From Pannonibacter carbonis (lineage in GTDB: Bacteria > Pseudomonadota > Alphaproteobacteria > Rhizobiales > Stappiaceae), in NCBI RefSeq assembly GCF_003012935.1, contig NZ_PUDR01000008.1:186001-250000 (forward strand): a DNA stretch of 64,000 nt, given 5' to 3'. The notes beneath the pieces are model-generated. The model was given only the letters and a program-made list of their open reading frames with translations. It was not told where the DNA came from and searched no databases. This document shows, piece by piece, positions 1 through 9,104 of the stretch; the stretch's first letter is position 1, and each line of letters opens with the position of its first letter. The position numbers and the translations under genes were made by a program.

Positions 1-1
1 G

Positions 2-328
2 GCGATGCTGTCGCGTCGCGGCGGCGACCTTTCGGGTGGCCAGCAGCAGCAGCTCGCCATTGCCCGCGCTCTGGTGACGCGGCCGCGCCTACTGATCCTC
101 GACGAGCCGACCGAAGGCATCCAGCCGTCGATCATCAAGGATATCGGCCGGGCCATCGACTGGTTGCGGCAGCAAGGCACGATGGCCATCGTTCTGGTGG
201 AGCAGTACTTCGAATTTGCCCGCGATCTGGCTGACACATTCGCGGTCATGGATCGCGGCGAGGTGGTCATGGCTGGCGCGCGCGCCGAGCTGGACGAGCA
301 GGAAGTCCGCCGCCACCTGACAGTTTAG
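2..328 (+). CDS. urtE: Urea ABC transporter ATP-binding subunit UrtE, C-terminal part (5' end outside window)
   Basis: The gene enters the window from the left, so only the last ~108 residues are visible. They carry the ABC signature ([15 protein letters not shown]), a Walker B segment ([14 protein letters not shown]) and the VEQYF sequence at the switch position, as in the LivF/UrtE branch of the branched-chain amino acid transporter class. The [13 protein letters not shown] and [11 protein letters not shown] wording is what I associate with UrtE, which energises high-affinity urea uptake at the inner membrane together with UrtABCD. The ATG at position 5 lies inside the domain and is not the true start. 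No urease gene follows in the window; the next gene is an unrelated AsmA protein. Confidence 0.85.
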   Translation, partial: AMLSRRGGDLSGGQQQQLAIARALVTRPRLLILDEPTEGIQPSIIKDIGRAIDWLRQQGTMAIVLVEQYFEFARDLADTFAVMDRGEVVMAGARAELDEQEVRRHLTV

Positions 329-417
329 ACGATCCCGGAGGTCGCCGGGCGATCAATGGTCACGCTGTTGACACGCTTTGCCTTAGACTAGCCGCGATTC
401 GATTGCGGAGAGACGGG

Positions 418-3372
418 ATGAAGCGCGCGCTGATCGCACTGGCCGGAACGGGCCTCGTCGTCGGGACGGCTGTGTTCGTTGTGCCCATGTTCCTTCCGCG
501 CGACGCGATCAAGGCGCGGGTGGTGCAGGAACTGGAAGCGGCCACGGGCTGGTATCTGAGGGTTGACGGACCGGTGTCGGTTTCCTTGATCCCCGGTTTA
601 CACCTGACCGCGCGTGATGTCGGCCTGTCAGGCGAGGCCGGTGCGCAAGGCATCGAGTTCGCAAAGGCGGAGGCGATCGAGTTTTCGCTTGCCTGGGACG
701 CGTTGTTCGGCGGTGCGATCCAGGTCACCGGAGTTCGGCTTGAGGCGCCGCAGTTGCAGCTCGAAGTTGGAGTAGATGGCCGGACGAGCTGGGCGCCGCG
801 TCAGCCAATGAAGCGGATCGAGAGCGTCTTCACCCAGTTTGACGGGGCAACACCAGCGCCGGCACCGGGGGCTGGCACAGCGGAACCCGAGATCGCGATC
901 ACCGGCCCGGATGCAGGGACAGTAAGGGAACTGTCCGGTCTCACCCGTGTTGGCTTTGATGACATCGAGATCGTCAAGGGCCGGATCGCTTATGCCGATG
1001 CGCGCAGCGGCCAGTCTGTTCTTCTGAAGGAAGTTGATGCCCGCCTGTCGGTACCTGATCTTTCCGGTCCGGCCCGTTTGTCGGGATCGGCCAAATGGCA
1101 GGAGCAGCCGGTCAGTGTCGTAGCGGAAGCGGATTCCCCGGTGAAGCTCGCAGGCGGGGCGTCGGCAGCCGTGTCTATCACGCTGTCGTCCGGTAGCGCC
1201 AGCCTGTCGGCCAAGGGCAGTCTCGGCCTTCGCCCGCTGGCGCTTGACCTCAGGCTTGACGGGGCAGCGCCGTCCCTGGCCGAGGCAGGCGCCCTGGCTG
1301 GCGTGGCTCCGGCAGATCTTCCGGGGCTTGCGGGTGCCGTCAGTCTCGCAGGCCGCGTCGCCGCGAGTCCGGCAGAAATTCTGGTGCATGAAGCTGCGCT
1401 GAGTGTCGGGGCATTGAAACTGTCGGGTGCTGCGCAAGCCGAACTTGGCAGCAAGGCTCCCCGCATCTCCGGACGCCTGCAGTCGACGGGCGGTGCCCTT
1501 GGCGATCTCTTGGCATTGACCGGCAGCACCCTGCCAGCGGAGGGGGCCTTTGGTGCGGATGTGGCCTTTGCCGCCCGCGGGGCCTCAGCGGCTGAATTGC
1601 TCGCAAGCCTTGCCCTGTCCGGTAGCGTGTCGTTGCAGGATGGCACTGTTTCCGGCCTCGGCCTAGCATCTGTTGCTGGTGGCGATCCGCAGGCGGATCG
1701 ATTGACCGGCCTCAACATGACGGCAAAATTCGACGGGCTGGACAAGCCCGTCTCTGTCACGGGTCAGGTCAACTGGCGCGGTGAACCCTTTGCCATTCGC
1801 GGCAAGGCAACGCCGGCGCCGCTGCTGGCCGGGCTGCCGGCGCCGGTCGAAGTCAGGGCTCAAGGCCAGCGGGTGACCGTCGGCTTTGACGGGCAACTGG
1901 CCGGGGCGCAGGGGCTGGAAGGTGACGTCCTGCTGGAAACCGCCGACTTGCGCGGTCTTTTGTCCTGGATGGGGCGGCCGCTGCCGAGTGGCGATGGACT
2001 GAAAGGCTTTTCGCTCGCGGGGCAGCTATCGGTTGCGCCGCAGGCCGTCCAGTTCACACGTGCCCGCTTCACTCTTGACGGCATCAAGGGAACGGGCGAC
2101 GGCAGCCTTCAGATTGGCGCGACGCCGAAATTGACGGCCAAGCTCATTCTGGAGAGCCTGCCGCTCGATCCGTATCTGGGCCGTGCGACATCAACGGCGG
2201 CGCCGGCTGGCAAACAGCAAGGCAGCAAGAACCAGAAATCAGCCGCTTCAGCCGGCTGGAGCAATGCTCCCGTCGACTTCGGCGGCTTGGCGGCCATCAA
2301 TGCCGACCTTTCGCTGACCACCGGAGCCATCACCTGGGACAAGATCAGCATTGGCGAGAGCATGGTCGCCGTGTTGATCACCAATGGCACGCTCGCCGCC
2401 AGTCTGGAGCGCATGGCGCTGTACGGTGGCAGCGGCAAGGGCAACCTCTCGGTCGAGGGCGGCGCGCGGCATCCCCGGATCAGCGCAGCGCTGGAGCTTG
2501 CCGGGCTCAATGGACGCGACTTCCTGCGCGATGCGGCCGGGATTTCCTGGCTGCAGGGGCAGGCTGGACTGTCCTTCGATGTAACCACACAAGGCGGCAG
2601 CGAGGCGGAGCTGGTTGGTAACCTTGGCGGCACGGCGCGGGTTGCGTTTGCCGATGGCGCCATCCTCGGCGTCAACATTCCGAAGATGGTGCGCGGCCTT
2701 GCGGTTGAAACCCTGCTGGGCTGGCAGACGGCGAAGGACAACCAGACGGACTTTACCAGCCTCAGCGCCTCGTTCTCGCTGCAGAACGGCGTCGCGGTCA
2801 GCAGTGATCTGGCGATGAACGGGCCCCTGTTGCAGATGACCGGCGGCGGTACGACGGACATGCCGGCCATGACGCTGGACTGGCGCGTGGAACCGCAGAT
2901 CGTGCCGAGCCTTGAAGGCATCGCACCACAGCCGCGCAAGAAGGGCGCGGACAAAGTGATGGGCGGCCTTGGCGTGCCGATTGTCATTCGCGGCCCCTGG
3001 TCACAGCCGCAGATCTATCCCGATATCCGGGGCATCCTGGAGAACCCGGCGGCTGCCTACAAGCAGCTGGAAGAGGTTGGGGGTGGTTTCGTCAAGCTGC
3101 TACGCGCCAAGCCAGAGGATATCCTGAGCACGACTGCCGGGACCCTGATTGAACAGGCGACGGGCGGCAGGACCCAGATCGACGTGCAGAAAGTGCTGGA
3201 CGGCGAAGTGAATGACCAGGAAGTGCTGAAGGCCGTCGAGCAGGGGTTCGGACTGCCGAGCGGCTTTCTCGGTTCGCTCGGTGTAAAGGGCTTGCTGCCG
3301 GGTCAGGAAACCCAGGGCGAAGCTGGCCCCGTCGTGATCCCGGACCAGCCGGCCGCGCCGCCGCCGCCGTAA
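418..3372 (+). CDS. AsmA family envelope protein
   Basis: 984 residues. One N-terminal membrane anchor (about residues 4-25) is followed by the AsmA start pattern (RDAIKARVVQELEAATGW, then a VSLIPGLHLTARDVGL segment), and the rest is a long periplasmic region of repeating beta-rich segments ending in an AsmA-type C-terminus (GPWSQPQIYPD) and a proline-rich tail. AsmA-like proteins resemble bridge-like lipid carriers and are linked to outer-membrane lipid homeostasis; the substrate here is unknown. The start is the ATG preceded by GGAGAG; an upstream TTG at 403 is less likely. A TTGACA hexamer at 368-373 may belong to its promoter, but I see no good -10 at the right spacing. It converges with phnN, 17 bases between the stops. 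Confidence 0.85.
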   Translation: MKRALIALAGTGLVVGTAVFVVPMFLPRDAIKARVVQELEAATGWYLRVDGPVSVSLIPGLHLTARDVGLSGEAGAQGIEFAKAEAIEFSLAWDALFGGAIQVTGVRLEAPQLQLEVGVDGRTSWAPRQPMKRIESVFTQFDGATPAPAPGAGTAEPEIAITGPDAGTVRELSGLTRVGFDDIEIVKGRIAYADARSGQSVLLKEVDARLSVPDLSGPARLSGSAKWQEQPVSVVAEADSPVKLAGGASAAVSITLSSGSASLSAKGSLGLRPLALDLRLDGAAPSLAEAGALAGVAPADLPGLAGAVSLAGRVAASPAEILVHEAALSVGALKLSGAAQAELGSKAPRISGRLQSTGGALGDLLALTGSTLPAEGAFGADVAFAARGASAAELLASLALSGSVSLQDGTVSGLGLASVAGGDPQADRLTGLNMTAKFDGLDKPVSVTGQVNWRGEPFAIRGKATPAPLLAGLPAPVEVRAQGQRVTVGFDGQLAGAQGLEGDVLLETADLRGLLSWMGRPLPSGDGLKGFSLAGQLSVAPQAVQFTRARFTLDGIKGTGDGSLQIGATPKLTAKLILESLPLDPYLGRATSTAAPAGKQQGSKNQKSAASAGWSNAPVDFGGLAAINADLSLTTGAITWDKISIGESMVAVLITNGTLAASLERMALYGGSGKGNLSVEGGARHPRISAALELAGLNGRDFLRDAAGISWLQGQAGLSFDVTTQGGSEAELVGNLGGTARVAFADGAILGVNIPKMVRGLAVETLLGWQTAKDNQTDFTSLSASFSLQNGVAVSSDLAMNGPLLQMTGGGTTDMPAMTLDWRVEPQIVPSLEGIAPQPRKKGADKVMGGLGVPIVIRGPWSQPQIYPDIRGILENPAAAYKQLEEVGGGFVKLLRAKPEDILSTTAGTLIEQATGGRTQIDVQKVLDGEVNDQEVLKAVEQGFGLPSGFLGSLGVKGLLPGQETQGEAGPVVIPDQPAAPPPP

Positions 3373-3389
3373 GCGCTGTTGTCGAAACG

Positions 3390-3992
3390 TCAGTCCGGCG
3401 CGGAGATGGCGGCCCGCATCAGGGCAAGGCTGTCGGCAATGGTGCCGGTGTTGTCGATGCGGATAAGGCCGTCGATCCCCGGCATGTCGAGATCTGCCTG
3501 ATCAAGACGGGCCTCGATCTGCTCGCGGGTTTCGCGGCCACGGGCAGCAAGACGCTCGGCGAGGATGTCGCGCGGGGCGGTGATCAGCAGCACCCGAACA
3601 TGGGCGTATTTGGCCTGAGCCAGCGGCAGCGCGCGGCGGGCGCCGTTGGCGATGACCGTCAGACCCTGCCGCACGGCCGTGTCGACGTTCGGCGGCAGGA
3701 TGTAGCCGAGACCATGCGCCTCCCAGGCCAGCGCAACTTCGCCGCAAGCGCAGCGGCGGTCATACTCGGCCCGGTCGATGACGTCGTGGTCCTCCGTTGC
3801 CCCGTCAGCGGCGCGGGTGATCTGGCGGCGGGCGAAGACGAAGCTGGGATCGGCGCTGAGATCGGCCCGCAGCGCGTTCATCAGCGTGTCCTTGCCCGCT
3901 CCGCTCGGCCCGACAACCAGAACGAGCCGGCCGGGACCGACCGGCGCGACTTGTTGCGTCTCCAGACTGTCCATAGCTGCAATGTCGGTCAT
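3390..3992 (-). CDS. phnN: Ribose 1,5-bisphosphate phosphokinase PhnN
   Basis: 200 residues. A P-loop (GPSGAGKDT, about 28-36) sits in a guanylate-kinase-like fold, followed by FARRQITRAADG, the pattern expected for PhnN. It phosphorylates ribose 1,5-bisphosphate to 5-phosphoribosyl 1-diphosphate (PRPP), the last step of C-P lyase phosphonate breakdown in the cytoplasm. I chose the ATG at 3992 because it gives the normal length for the family; the open frame continues upstream into phnM but that extension has no family-like sequence. It is the last gene of the phn operon, 43 bases after phnM. Confidence 0.9.
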   Translation of the reverse strand: MTDIAAMDSLETQQVAPVGPGRLVLVVGPSGAGKDTLMNALRADLSADPSFVFARRQITRAADGATEDHDVIDRAEYDRRCACGEVALAWEAHGLGYILPPNVDTAVRQGLTVIANGARRALPLAQAKYAHVRVLLITAPRDILAERLAARGRETREQIEARLDQADLDMPGIDGLIRIDNTGTIADSLALMRAAISAPD

Positions 3993-4035
3993 GTCCGGCT
4001 CCGTCTGGACGTCCGCCTTCCGGCGATTTTCGGCT

Positions 4036-5178
4036 TCAGGCGACGCGGCGGCCTTCGCGCCAGACGCCGCGCACCACCGGCACGGATCCGACCATGCGCA
4101 CCTGCACCAGATCCGCGCGCCGGCCCTCGACGAGGCGGCCACGGTCATGCAGGCCGGCCATTTCCGCCGGGGTCGAAGTGACCATGGCCATGGCCTTGGG
4201 CAGTGTCAGGCTGTCGATCTCGTCGGCCAGCTGGAATGCGGCCTGCAGCAGGGAGGCTGGAACATAGTCTGACGAGAGAATGTCGAGGCAGCCGTCTTCC
4301 GCCAGGGCCTTGGCCGAAACGTTGCCGGAGTGGGAGCCGCCGCGAACGACGTTCGGGCCGCCCATCAGCACGCCCATGCCGGCCGCATGGGAGGCGCGGG
4401 CCGCTTCCAGGGTGGTCGGAAACTCGGCGATGCGGGTGTTGAGGCTGATCGCCTCGTCCACATGCGCGACCGTGGCGTCGTCATGACTGGCGATGATCAC
4501 GCCATGCTCGGCGGCGATGGCAGACAGGAGCTTGCGGTTGCGCGGGGCGATGTCATCGGCACGGGCGCGGCGCTTCTCGATGAACTCGGCCATCTGCTCG
4601 TCGGTGAAGCCCTTCTTGGACTTGTAGTAGAGCTTGTAGGCGTCGAGGGAGACGAATTGGCGCTGGCCTGGCGTATGGTCCATCAGCGAGATCAGCTTGA
4701 CCAGCGGATCATGGCCGAAGACCTCGAAGCCATCCATCACGTCAGGCGCCGACACTTCGCAGCGCAGGTGGATGAAGTGATCGGCGCGCAGGCGGTTCTC
4801 GGCCTGGGCGGTCTCGATCGCGTCAGCCAGCAGCCGCATGTCGTCAGCCTTGAGGTCCGCGTCCTCGTCCATGCCGAGGCGCAGGGCGTCGAACACGGTG
4901 GTGATGCCGGCGCAGGCAATCTGCGCATCATGGGCCTGGACGGAGGAGACCGGGTTCCAGCGCACCTTCGGACGCGGGGCGTAATGAACTTCGAGGTGGT
5001 CCGTGTGCAGCTCGACCAGACCCGCGATCAGGTAGTCGCCTTCGCAATCATGGCCGTGGCTGGCGGCACCGCTGTCGATGCCGGAAATCAGGCCGGCGCG
5101 GGTGTCGAGGCTGCCGTCGATCACTTCATCGGGAAGCACGAGGCGGGCGTTGCGGAAGCTGTGGGTCATTTCGGTCAT
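4036..5178 (-). CDS. phnM: Alpha-D-ribose 1-methylphosphonate 5-triphosphate diphosphatase PhnM
   Basis: 380 residues, normal length for the family. It belongs to the amidohydrolase superfamily: the metal-binding HTDH is at residues 58-61 (followed by LEVHYAPRP), further ligand-type residues lie in IASHDDATVAHVDE and the late SSDYVPASLLQAAF. It removes diphosphate from ribose 1-methylphosphonate 5-triphosphate made by the PhnGHI complex, giving the substrate of the PhnJ radical reaction. It lies 20 bases downstream of the DUF1045 gene in the same operon. Confidence 0.95.
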   Translation of the reverse strand: MTEMTHSFRNARLVLPDEVIDGSLDTRAGLISGIDSGAASHGHDCEGDYLIAGLVELHTDHLEVHYAPRPKVRWNPVSSVQAHDAQIACAGITTVFDALRLGMDEDADLKADDMRLLADAIETAQAENRLRADHFIHLRCEVSAPDVMDGFEVFGHDPLVKLISLMDHTPGQRQFVSLDAYKLYYKSKKGFTDEQMAEFIEKRRARADDIAPRNRKLLSAIAAEHGVIIASHDDATVAHVDEAISLNTRIAEFPTTLEAARASHAAGMGVLMGGPNVVRGGSHSGNVSAKALAEDGCLDILSSDYVPASLLQAAFQLADEIDSLTLPKAMAMVTSTPAEMAGLHDRGRLVEGRRADLVQVRMVGSVPVVRGVWREGRRVA

Positions 5179-5198
5179 GAACGGATCATCCTGAAAAG

Positions 5199-5927
5199 TC
5201 AGAGTGCCTGGCCAAGTGCCGGTTCGGCCGGCGCGAGGGCGCCGGTCAATGGCAGCACATCCACCATCCTGAAGGGGGCGTTGCGCTCGGGTTCGCAGAA
5301 GAGGCCAAGGCTGGCGATGGCGTGCGGGCGGCGGATGACAGAGGCGAAATAGGTCTCTGCCGCCTGCTGCAGCGCCGCGCGCGCGGCGTCGTCATCCAGC
5401 TTCACCGACAGGGTCATGTGAAAGCGGAAGTCCTCGAAAATGTAAGGGTAGCCCCAGGCAGCCAGCAGCTCCTTCTGGCGGGCGTTGAGGCCGGAGGCCA
5501 TGCGCCGGGCAATGTCGGCCTCGCTGAGGGGAGCCCGGAACGGCTCAAAGGCGGTGACGCAGGCGGCGGCAAAGGCGTTCAGCTCTGCGCTTGCCGGCTG
5601 CGGTGTCAGGGCCAGGAAACGGCCGAGAAGGGTCACGTCCAGCGCCGGGATCTCGAAGGCGGCCGCGCGGGCGCAGAAGCGGCGGAAGCCGTCGACCAGA
5701 TCGGCCTCGCTGACACCATCCTTCAGCGAGAACGGCGCCTTAAGCGTTGCGTGGAAGCCGTAGCGGCGCGGATCGGTCGTCAGGCTTGCCACCTCGTCCG
5801 CCGTCAGCCCATCGACGTCCGGCTGCGTCAGCGGCGTATCCGTGACGGCATCGCGGCCGAGCCATGTGGCGCCGAGGCGGGTCAGCTCCGCATCGGCGGG
5901 GGCGGTGTAATAGATGGCATAACGCAT
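5199..5927 (-). CDS. DUF1045 putative phosphonate metabolism protein (2H phosphoesterase type)
   Basis: 242 residues. Two HxT motifs, HATL (H59) and HMTL (H170), are spaced as in the 2H phosphoesterase superfamily, whose members act on 2',3'- or 1'',2''-cyclic phosphates. The N-terminus MRYAIYYTAP and the block RRYGFHATLKAPF are typical of the DUF1045 family found only in phosphonate operons. No phnP is visible in this operon, so the protein may open 5-phosphoribosyl 1,2-cyclic phosphate in its place; this is inference from fold and context. It lies 85 bases after the hexapeptide transferase gene and 20 before phnM. Confidence 0.85.
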   Translation of the reverse strand: MRYAIYYTAPADAELTRLGATWLGRDAVTDTPLTQPDVDGLTADEVASLTTDPRRYGFHATLKAPFSLKDGVSEADLVDGFRRFCARAAAFEIPALDVTLLGRFLALTPQPASAELNAFAAACVTAFEPFRAPLSEADIARRMASGLNARQKELLAAWGYPYIFEDFRFHMTLSVKLDDDAARAALQQAAETYFASVIRRPHAIASLGLFCEPERNAPFRMVDVLPLTGALAPAEPALGQAL

Positions 5928-6012
5928 GGGCGGCTAACTTTCGGACTTCTTCCTGATAATGGCAGAGCGCTTAGAGGGCGAGCGTGTCGGTTCGATGACA
6001 GTTTTGCGGCGA

Positions 6013-6648
6013 TCAGCGCTCCGGGTCGTAGCTATCGCAAAAGGTGGCGATGTCCGCCTGTTGAAAATCACTGAGCCGGGAAAAAATCACCTCGTCCGGC
6101 CAGTCCCACCAGCGGATGCGGGAAAGCCGTGCCGAGATCGAGGGTGCGAAGCGGTCACGGATCCGCCGCGCGGGCACACCGCCGACGATGGTGTAGGGCG
6201 CCACATCGCGGCTGACGACGGCACCGGCGGCGATCACGGCGCCGTCGCCCACGGTCACTCCGGGCAGGAGGATGGCGCCGTGGCCGATCCACACGTCATT
6301 GCCGACGAGCACACGGGCGGCGCGGCGGTCGGCGAAGAAGCCGGCATCACGGCTGGCGGCCGGGTCATAGTACTCCGGGCAATAGGTGAAGCGGTGCTGC
6401 GAGGGCCGGTCCATCGGGTGGTTCGGCGCGCCGATCCGCACCGAATTGGCGATGGCGGTGAACTTGCCGATCACCGTGTCCGCCACCTCGCAATATTCGC
6501 CCAGATAGCTGAAGTCGCCGATGCTGGCATATTCCAGCCGGGAGTGGGCCAGCACCTCGCAGTGCCGGCCGATCGTCACCTCGCGCTGGCGCACGGTGGC
6601 ATGGACCACCGTTTCCGCCAGCTTGGCCTTTGCCTTGACGCTGTCCAT
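6013..6648 (-). CDS. Phosphonate-operon hexapeptide-repeat acetyltransferase
   Basis: 211 residues. The middle is a left-handed beta-helix built from hexapeptide repeats (for example [38 protein letters not shown]), as in xenobiotic/chloramphenicol acetyltransferases of the CatB-like group. A member of this family regularly accompanies phn genes and may take the place of PhnO, the GNAT-type aminoalkylphosphonate N-acetyltransferase; the substrate is not known from sequence. I chose the ATG at 6648 (MDSVKAKAK); the frame runs further upstream into phnL, which would add an unlikely extension. It starts 19 bases after phnL ends. Confidence 0.85.
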   Translation of the reverse strand: MDSVKAKAKLAETVVHATVRQREVTIGRHCEVLAHSRLEYASIGDFSYLGEYCEVADTVIGKFTAIANSVRIGAPNHPMDRPSQHRFTYCPEYYDPAASRDAGFFADRRAARVLVGNDVWIGHGAILLPGVTVGDGAVIAAGAVVSRDVAPYTIVGGVPARRIRDRFAPSISARLSRIRWWDWPDEVIFSRLSDFQQADIATFCDSYDPER

Positions 6649-6667
6649 CGCCAGTTCCCCTGTCCGA

Positions 6668-7369
6668 TCAGGCTGCCCGGGCCGAGAAGCCAGAAACGTC
6701 GACAACGCGGTCGGCGATGACTTCGCGCACGTCGAGGTCATGCAGGATGCCAAGCATGGCAACGCCCTGCTGCTTCTTCTCGTTGACGAGGTCGATCACC
6801 ACCGCGCGGTTGGCGGCGTCCAGCGAGGCCGTCGGCTCGTCCAGCAGCAGCAGCGGGTAGTGGGCGATGAAGCCGCGGGCGATGTTGACGCGCTGCTGCT
6901 CGCCGCCGGAGAAGGTGGCGGGCGGCAGGCCCCACAGGGCTTCCGGCACGTTCAGCCGGGCCAGCAGATCGCGGGCGACCTTGCGGGCGGCGGCCTCGCC
7001 GGTGCCCTGGGCGATCAGCGGTTCGGCAACAACGTTCTCCGCCGACACGCGCGGGATGACGCGCAGGAACTGGCTGACGTAGCCGATGGTCTTCTGGCGC
7101 AGGGCCAGCACCTGACGCGGAGCGGCGCTTGCGATGTTGACGATCTTCTCGTTCTCGGTGACCAGGATCTGACCGCGTTCGCAGCGGTAGTTGCCGTAGA
7201 TCATCTTCAGGATCGAGCTCTTGCCGGCGCCGGACGGGCCGCCAAGCACGACGCATTCGCCGGCATCCACCGCAAAGCTGACACCAGCCACCACGGGAAT
7301 GGCCAGACCGCCCTGCAGATGCATGGTGAAGGTCTTGCCGACGTCATTGAGACAAAGACGGGTGCGCAT
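6668..7369 (-). CDS. phnL: C-P lyase ATP-binding protein PhnL
   Basis: 233 residues. A P-loop ([10 protein letters not shown], about 43-52), ABC signature ([15 protein letters not shown]) and Walker B ([12 protein letters not shown]) mark an ABC-type ATPase without a membrane partner. PhnL works with PhnK on the PhnGHIJ C-P lyase core rather than in transport. The gene starts eight bases after the phnK stop. Confidence 0.93.
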   Translation of the reverse strand: MRTRLCLNDVGKTFTMHLQGGLAIPVVAGVSFAVDAGECVVLGGPSGAGKSSILKMIYGNYRCERGQILVTENEKIVNIASAAPRQVLALRQKTIGYVSQFLRVIPRVSAENVVAEPLIAQGTGEAAARKVARDLLARLNVPEALWGLPPATFSGGEQQRVNIARGFIAHYPLLLLDEPTASLDAANRAVVIDLVNEKKQQGVAMLGILHDLDVREVIADRVVDVSGFSARAA

Positions 7370-7377
7370 GGATGACC

Positions 7378-8166
7378 TCAGACCTGGAGGATGGAAGAGA
7401 CGAGAAGCTGGGTGTAGGGCGCCTGCGGGTCGTCCAGCACCTGATCGGTCAGGCCGGTCTCGATCACCTCGCCGTTGCGCATGACGATCATGCGATGCGA
7501 CAGCAGACGGGCGACGGCGAGATCATGCGTGACGATGACCACCGACAGGCCGAGATCGGCCACGAGGCCGCGCAGCAAGTCCAGAAGGCGCGCCTGTACC
7601 GACACGTCGAGACCGCCGGTGGGCTCGTCCATGAACACAAGGCGCGGACCGGTGACGAGATTGCGGGCGATCTGCAGGCGCTGGCGCATGCCGCCGGAGA
7701 AGGCGCGCGGGTCGTCATCGATGCGGGTGCCGTCGATCTCGACGCGCTCGAGCCAGTCAAGCGCCGTGCCGCGGATGTTGCCATAGTGGCGGTTGCCGAC
7801 AGCCATCAGCCGCTCGCCGACATTGGCGCCGGCGGATACTGTCATGCGCAGGCCATCGGCGGCGTTCTGGTGCACGAAGCCCCAGTCGGTGCGCATCAGG
7901 AAGCGGCGTTCGGCCTCGGTCAGCTGGAACAGGTCGCGCATCGCGCCGTCGCGCATGCGGTACTCGATGGCACCGGCGGTCGGGGCGAGGCGGGTGGCGA
8001 GGCAGTTCAGGAGGGTGGTCTTGCCGGAGCCGCTCTCGCCGACGATGGCCAGAACCTCGCCCGGCCACAGTTCGAAGGAGACATCGCGGCAGCCGATCCG
8101 GTCGCCGTAGAAGCGGGTGACGCCGCTGGCCCGCAGCAGGGGCTCTTCGCTCAGAAAGTCGGTCAT
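7378..8166 (-). CDS. phnK: C-P lyase ATP-binding protein PhnK
   Basis: 262 residues. The ABC-type ATPase core shows GESGSGKTT, signature SGGMRQRLQIARNL and Walker B FMDEPTGGLDVSVQ, resembling oligopeptide-transporter ATPases as PhnK does. PhnK docks on the PhnJ subunit of the C-P lyase complex. The ATG at 8166 overlaps the phnJ stop by four bases (ATGA), which points to translational coupling; the open frame upstream of this start overlaps phnJ and is not family-like. Confidence 0.93.
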   Translation of the reverse strand: MTDFLSEEPLLRASGVTRFYGDRIGCRDVSFELWPGEVLAIVGESGSGKTTLLNCLATRLAPTAGAIEYRMRDGAMRDLFQLTEAERRFLMRTDWGFVHQNAADGLRMTVSAGANVGERLMAVGNRHYGNIRGTALDWLERVEIDGTRIDDDPRAFSGGMRQRLQIARNLVTGPRLVFMDEPTGGLDVSVQARLLDLLRGLVADLGLSVVIVTHDLAVARLLSHRMIVMRNGEVIETGLTDQVLDDPQAPYTQLLVSSILQV

Positions 8167-9104
8167 TCGCCCGCCTCCGTCTTGGCTGTGCCGGATGATT
8201 TGCCGGCTAAATGCGATGCTGCCGGATTGGCGGCCATGTCGCCGAGATGCCCGTCGGCGCGGCGTTCCTCGCAATAGTCGCTGTCGGAACAGACGAACAT
8301 GCGCCCGCCCTGGTCATCGAGCACGACTTCATCGAGATAGACATGCCGTGCGCCGCAAAGGCCGCAGGGCTTGTCGAACTTCTGCACCTCGAAGGGATGG
8401 TCGTCGAAGTCGAGGCTCTTGACCTTGGTGTAGGGCGGGATGGCGTAGATGCGCTTCTCGCGGCCAGCGCCGTAGAGCTGCAGCGCCTTCATGTTGTCGA
8501 TCTTCGGATTGTCGAACTTCGGCGTCGGCGAGGGATCCATCACGTAGCGGTCGGCGACCTTCACCGGATAGGCATAGGTCGTGGCGATGCGGCCGTGGTG
8601 GGCGATGTCCTCGTAGAGCTTCACATGCATGAGGCCGTATTCCTCAAGCGCATGCATCTTGCGGGTCTCGGTCTCGCGCGGCTCCAGGAAACGCAGCGGC
8701 TCGGGGATCGGAACCTGGAAGACAAGGATCTGGTCCTCGGTCAGCTCCTTCTCCGGGATACGATGCCGGGTCTGGATAATCGTGGCGTCCTTCGTCGCCG
8801 AGGTGGTCTTCACCTGCGCCGTCTTTTCGAAGAAGCCACGGATCGCGACTGCATTGGTGGTGTCGTCGGAGCCCTGGTCGATGACCTTCAGTGTGTCCTC
8901 GCGGCCCAGCACGGCGGCGGTCACCTGTACGCCGCCGGTGCCCCAGCCGTAGGGCATGGGCATCTCGCGGGCGGCGAAGGGAACCTGGTAGCCGGGAATG
9001 GCAATGCCCTTCAGGATGGCACGGCGGATCATCCGCTTGGTCTGCTCGTCCAGATAGGCGAAGTTGTACTCGCCTTCGGTCTCGGTGATGGCAACCGCGG
9101 TCAT
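8163..9104 (-). CDS. phnJ: C-P lyase catalytic subunit PhnJ (radical SAM)
   Basis: 313 residues. It cleaves the carbon-phosphorus bond of alpha-D-ribose 1-alkylphosphonate 5-phosphate, giving alkane and ribose 1,2-cyclic phosphate 5-phosphate. The Fe-S ligands follow the PhnJ-specific CX2CX21C spacing at about C247, C250 and C272, and the additional catalytic-type cysteine is at C278. The C-terminus carries an Ala/Ser-rich tail. The start is the ATG at 9104, overlapping the phnI stop by four bases; an open frame runs further upstream inside phnI but is a shadow. All essential residues look present, so the pathway should be active. Confidence 0.96.
   Translation of the reverse strand: MTAVAITETEGEYNFAYLDEQTKRMIRRAILKGIAIPGYQVPFAAREMPMPYGWGTGGVQVTAAVLGREDTLKVIDQGSDDTTNAVAIRGFFEKTAQVKTTSATKDATIIQTRHRIPEKELTEDQILVFQVPIPEPLRFLEPRETETRKMHALEEYGLMHVKLYEDIAHHGRIATTYAYPVKVADRYVMDPSPTPKFDNPKIDNMKALQLYGAGREKRIYAIPPYTKVKSLDFDDHPFEVQKFDKPCGLCGARHVYLDEVVLDDQGGRMFVCSDSDYCEERRADGHLGDMAANPAASHLAGKSSGTAKTEAGE

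Noticed and set aside
337-353. Small stem (CCCGG/CCGGG) after urtE as a terminator
   Set aside because: Only five base pairs and no U-tract.
361-417. TTGACA at 368-373 as a full promoter of the AsmA gene
   Set aside because: No acceptable -10 hexamer lies 15-19 bases downstream.
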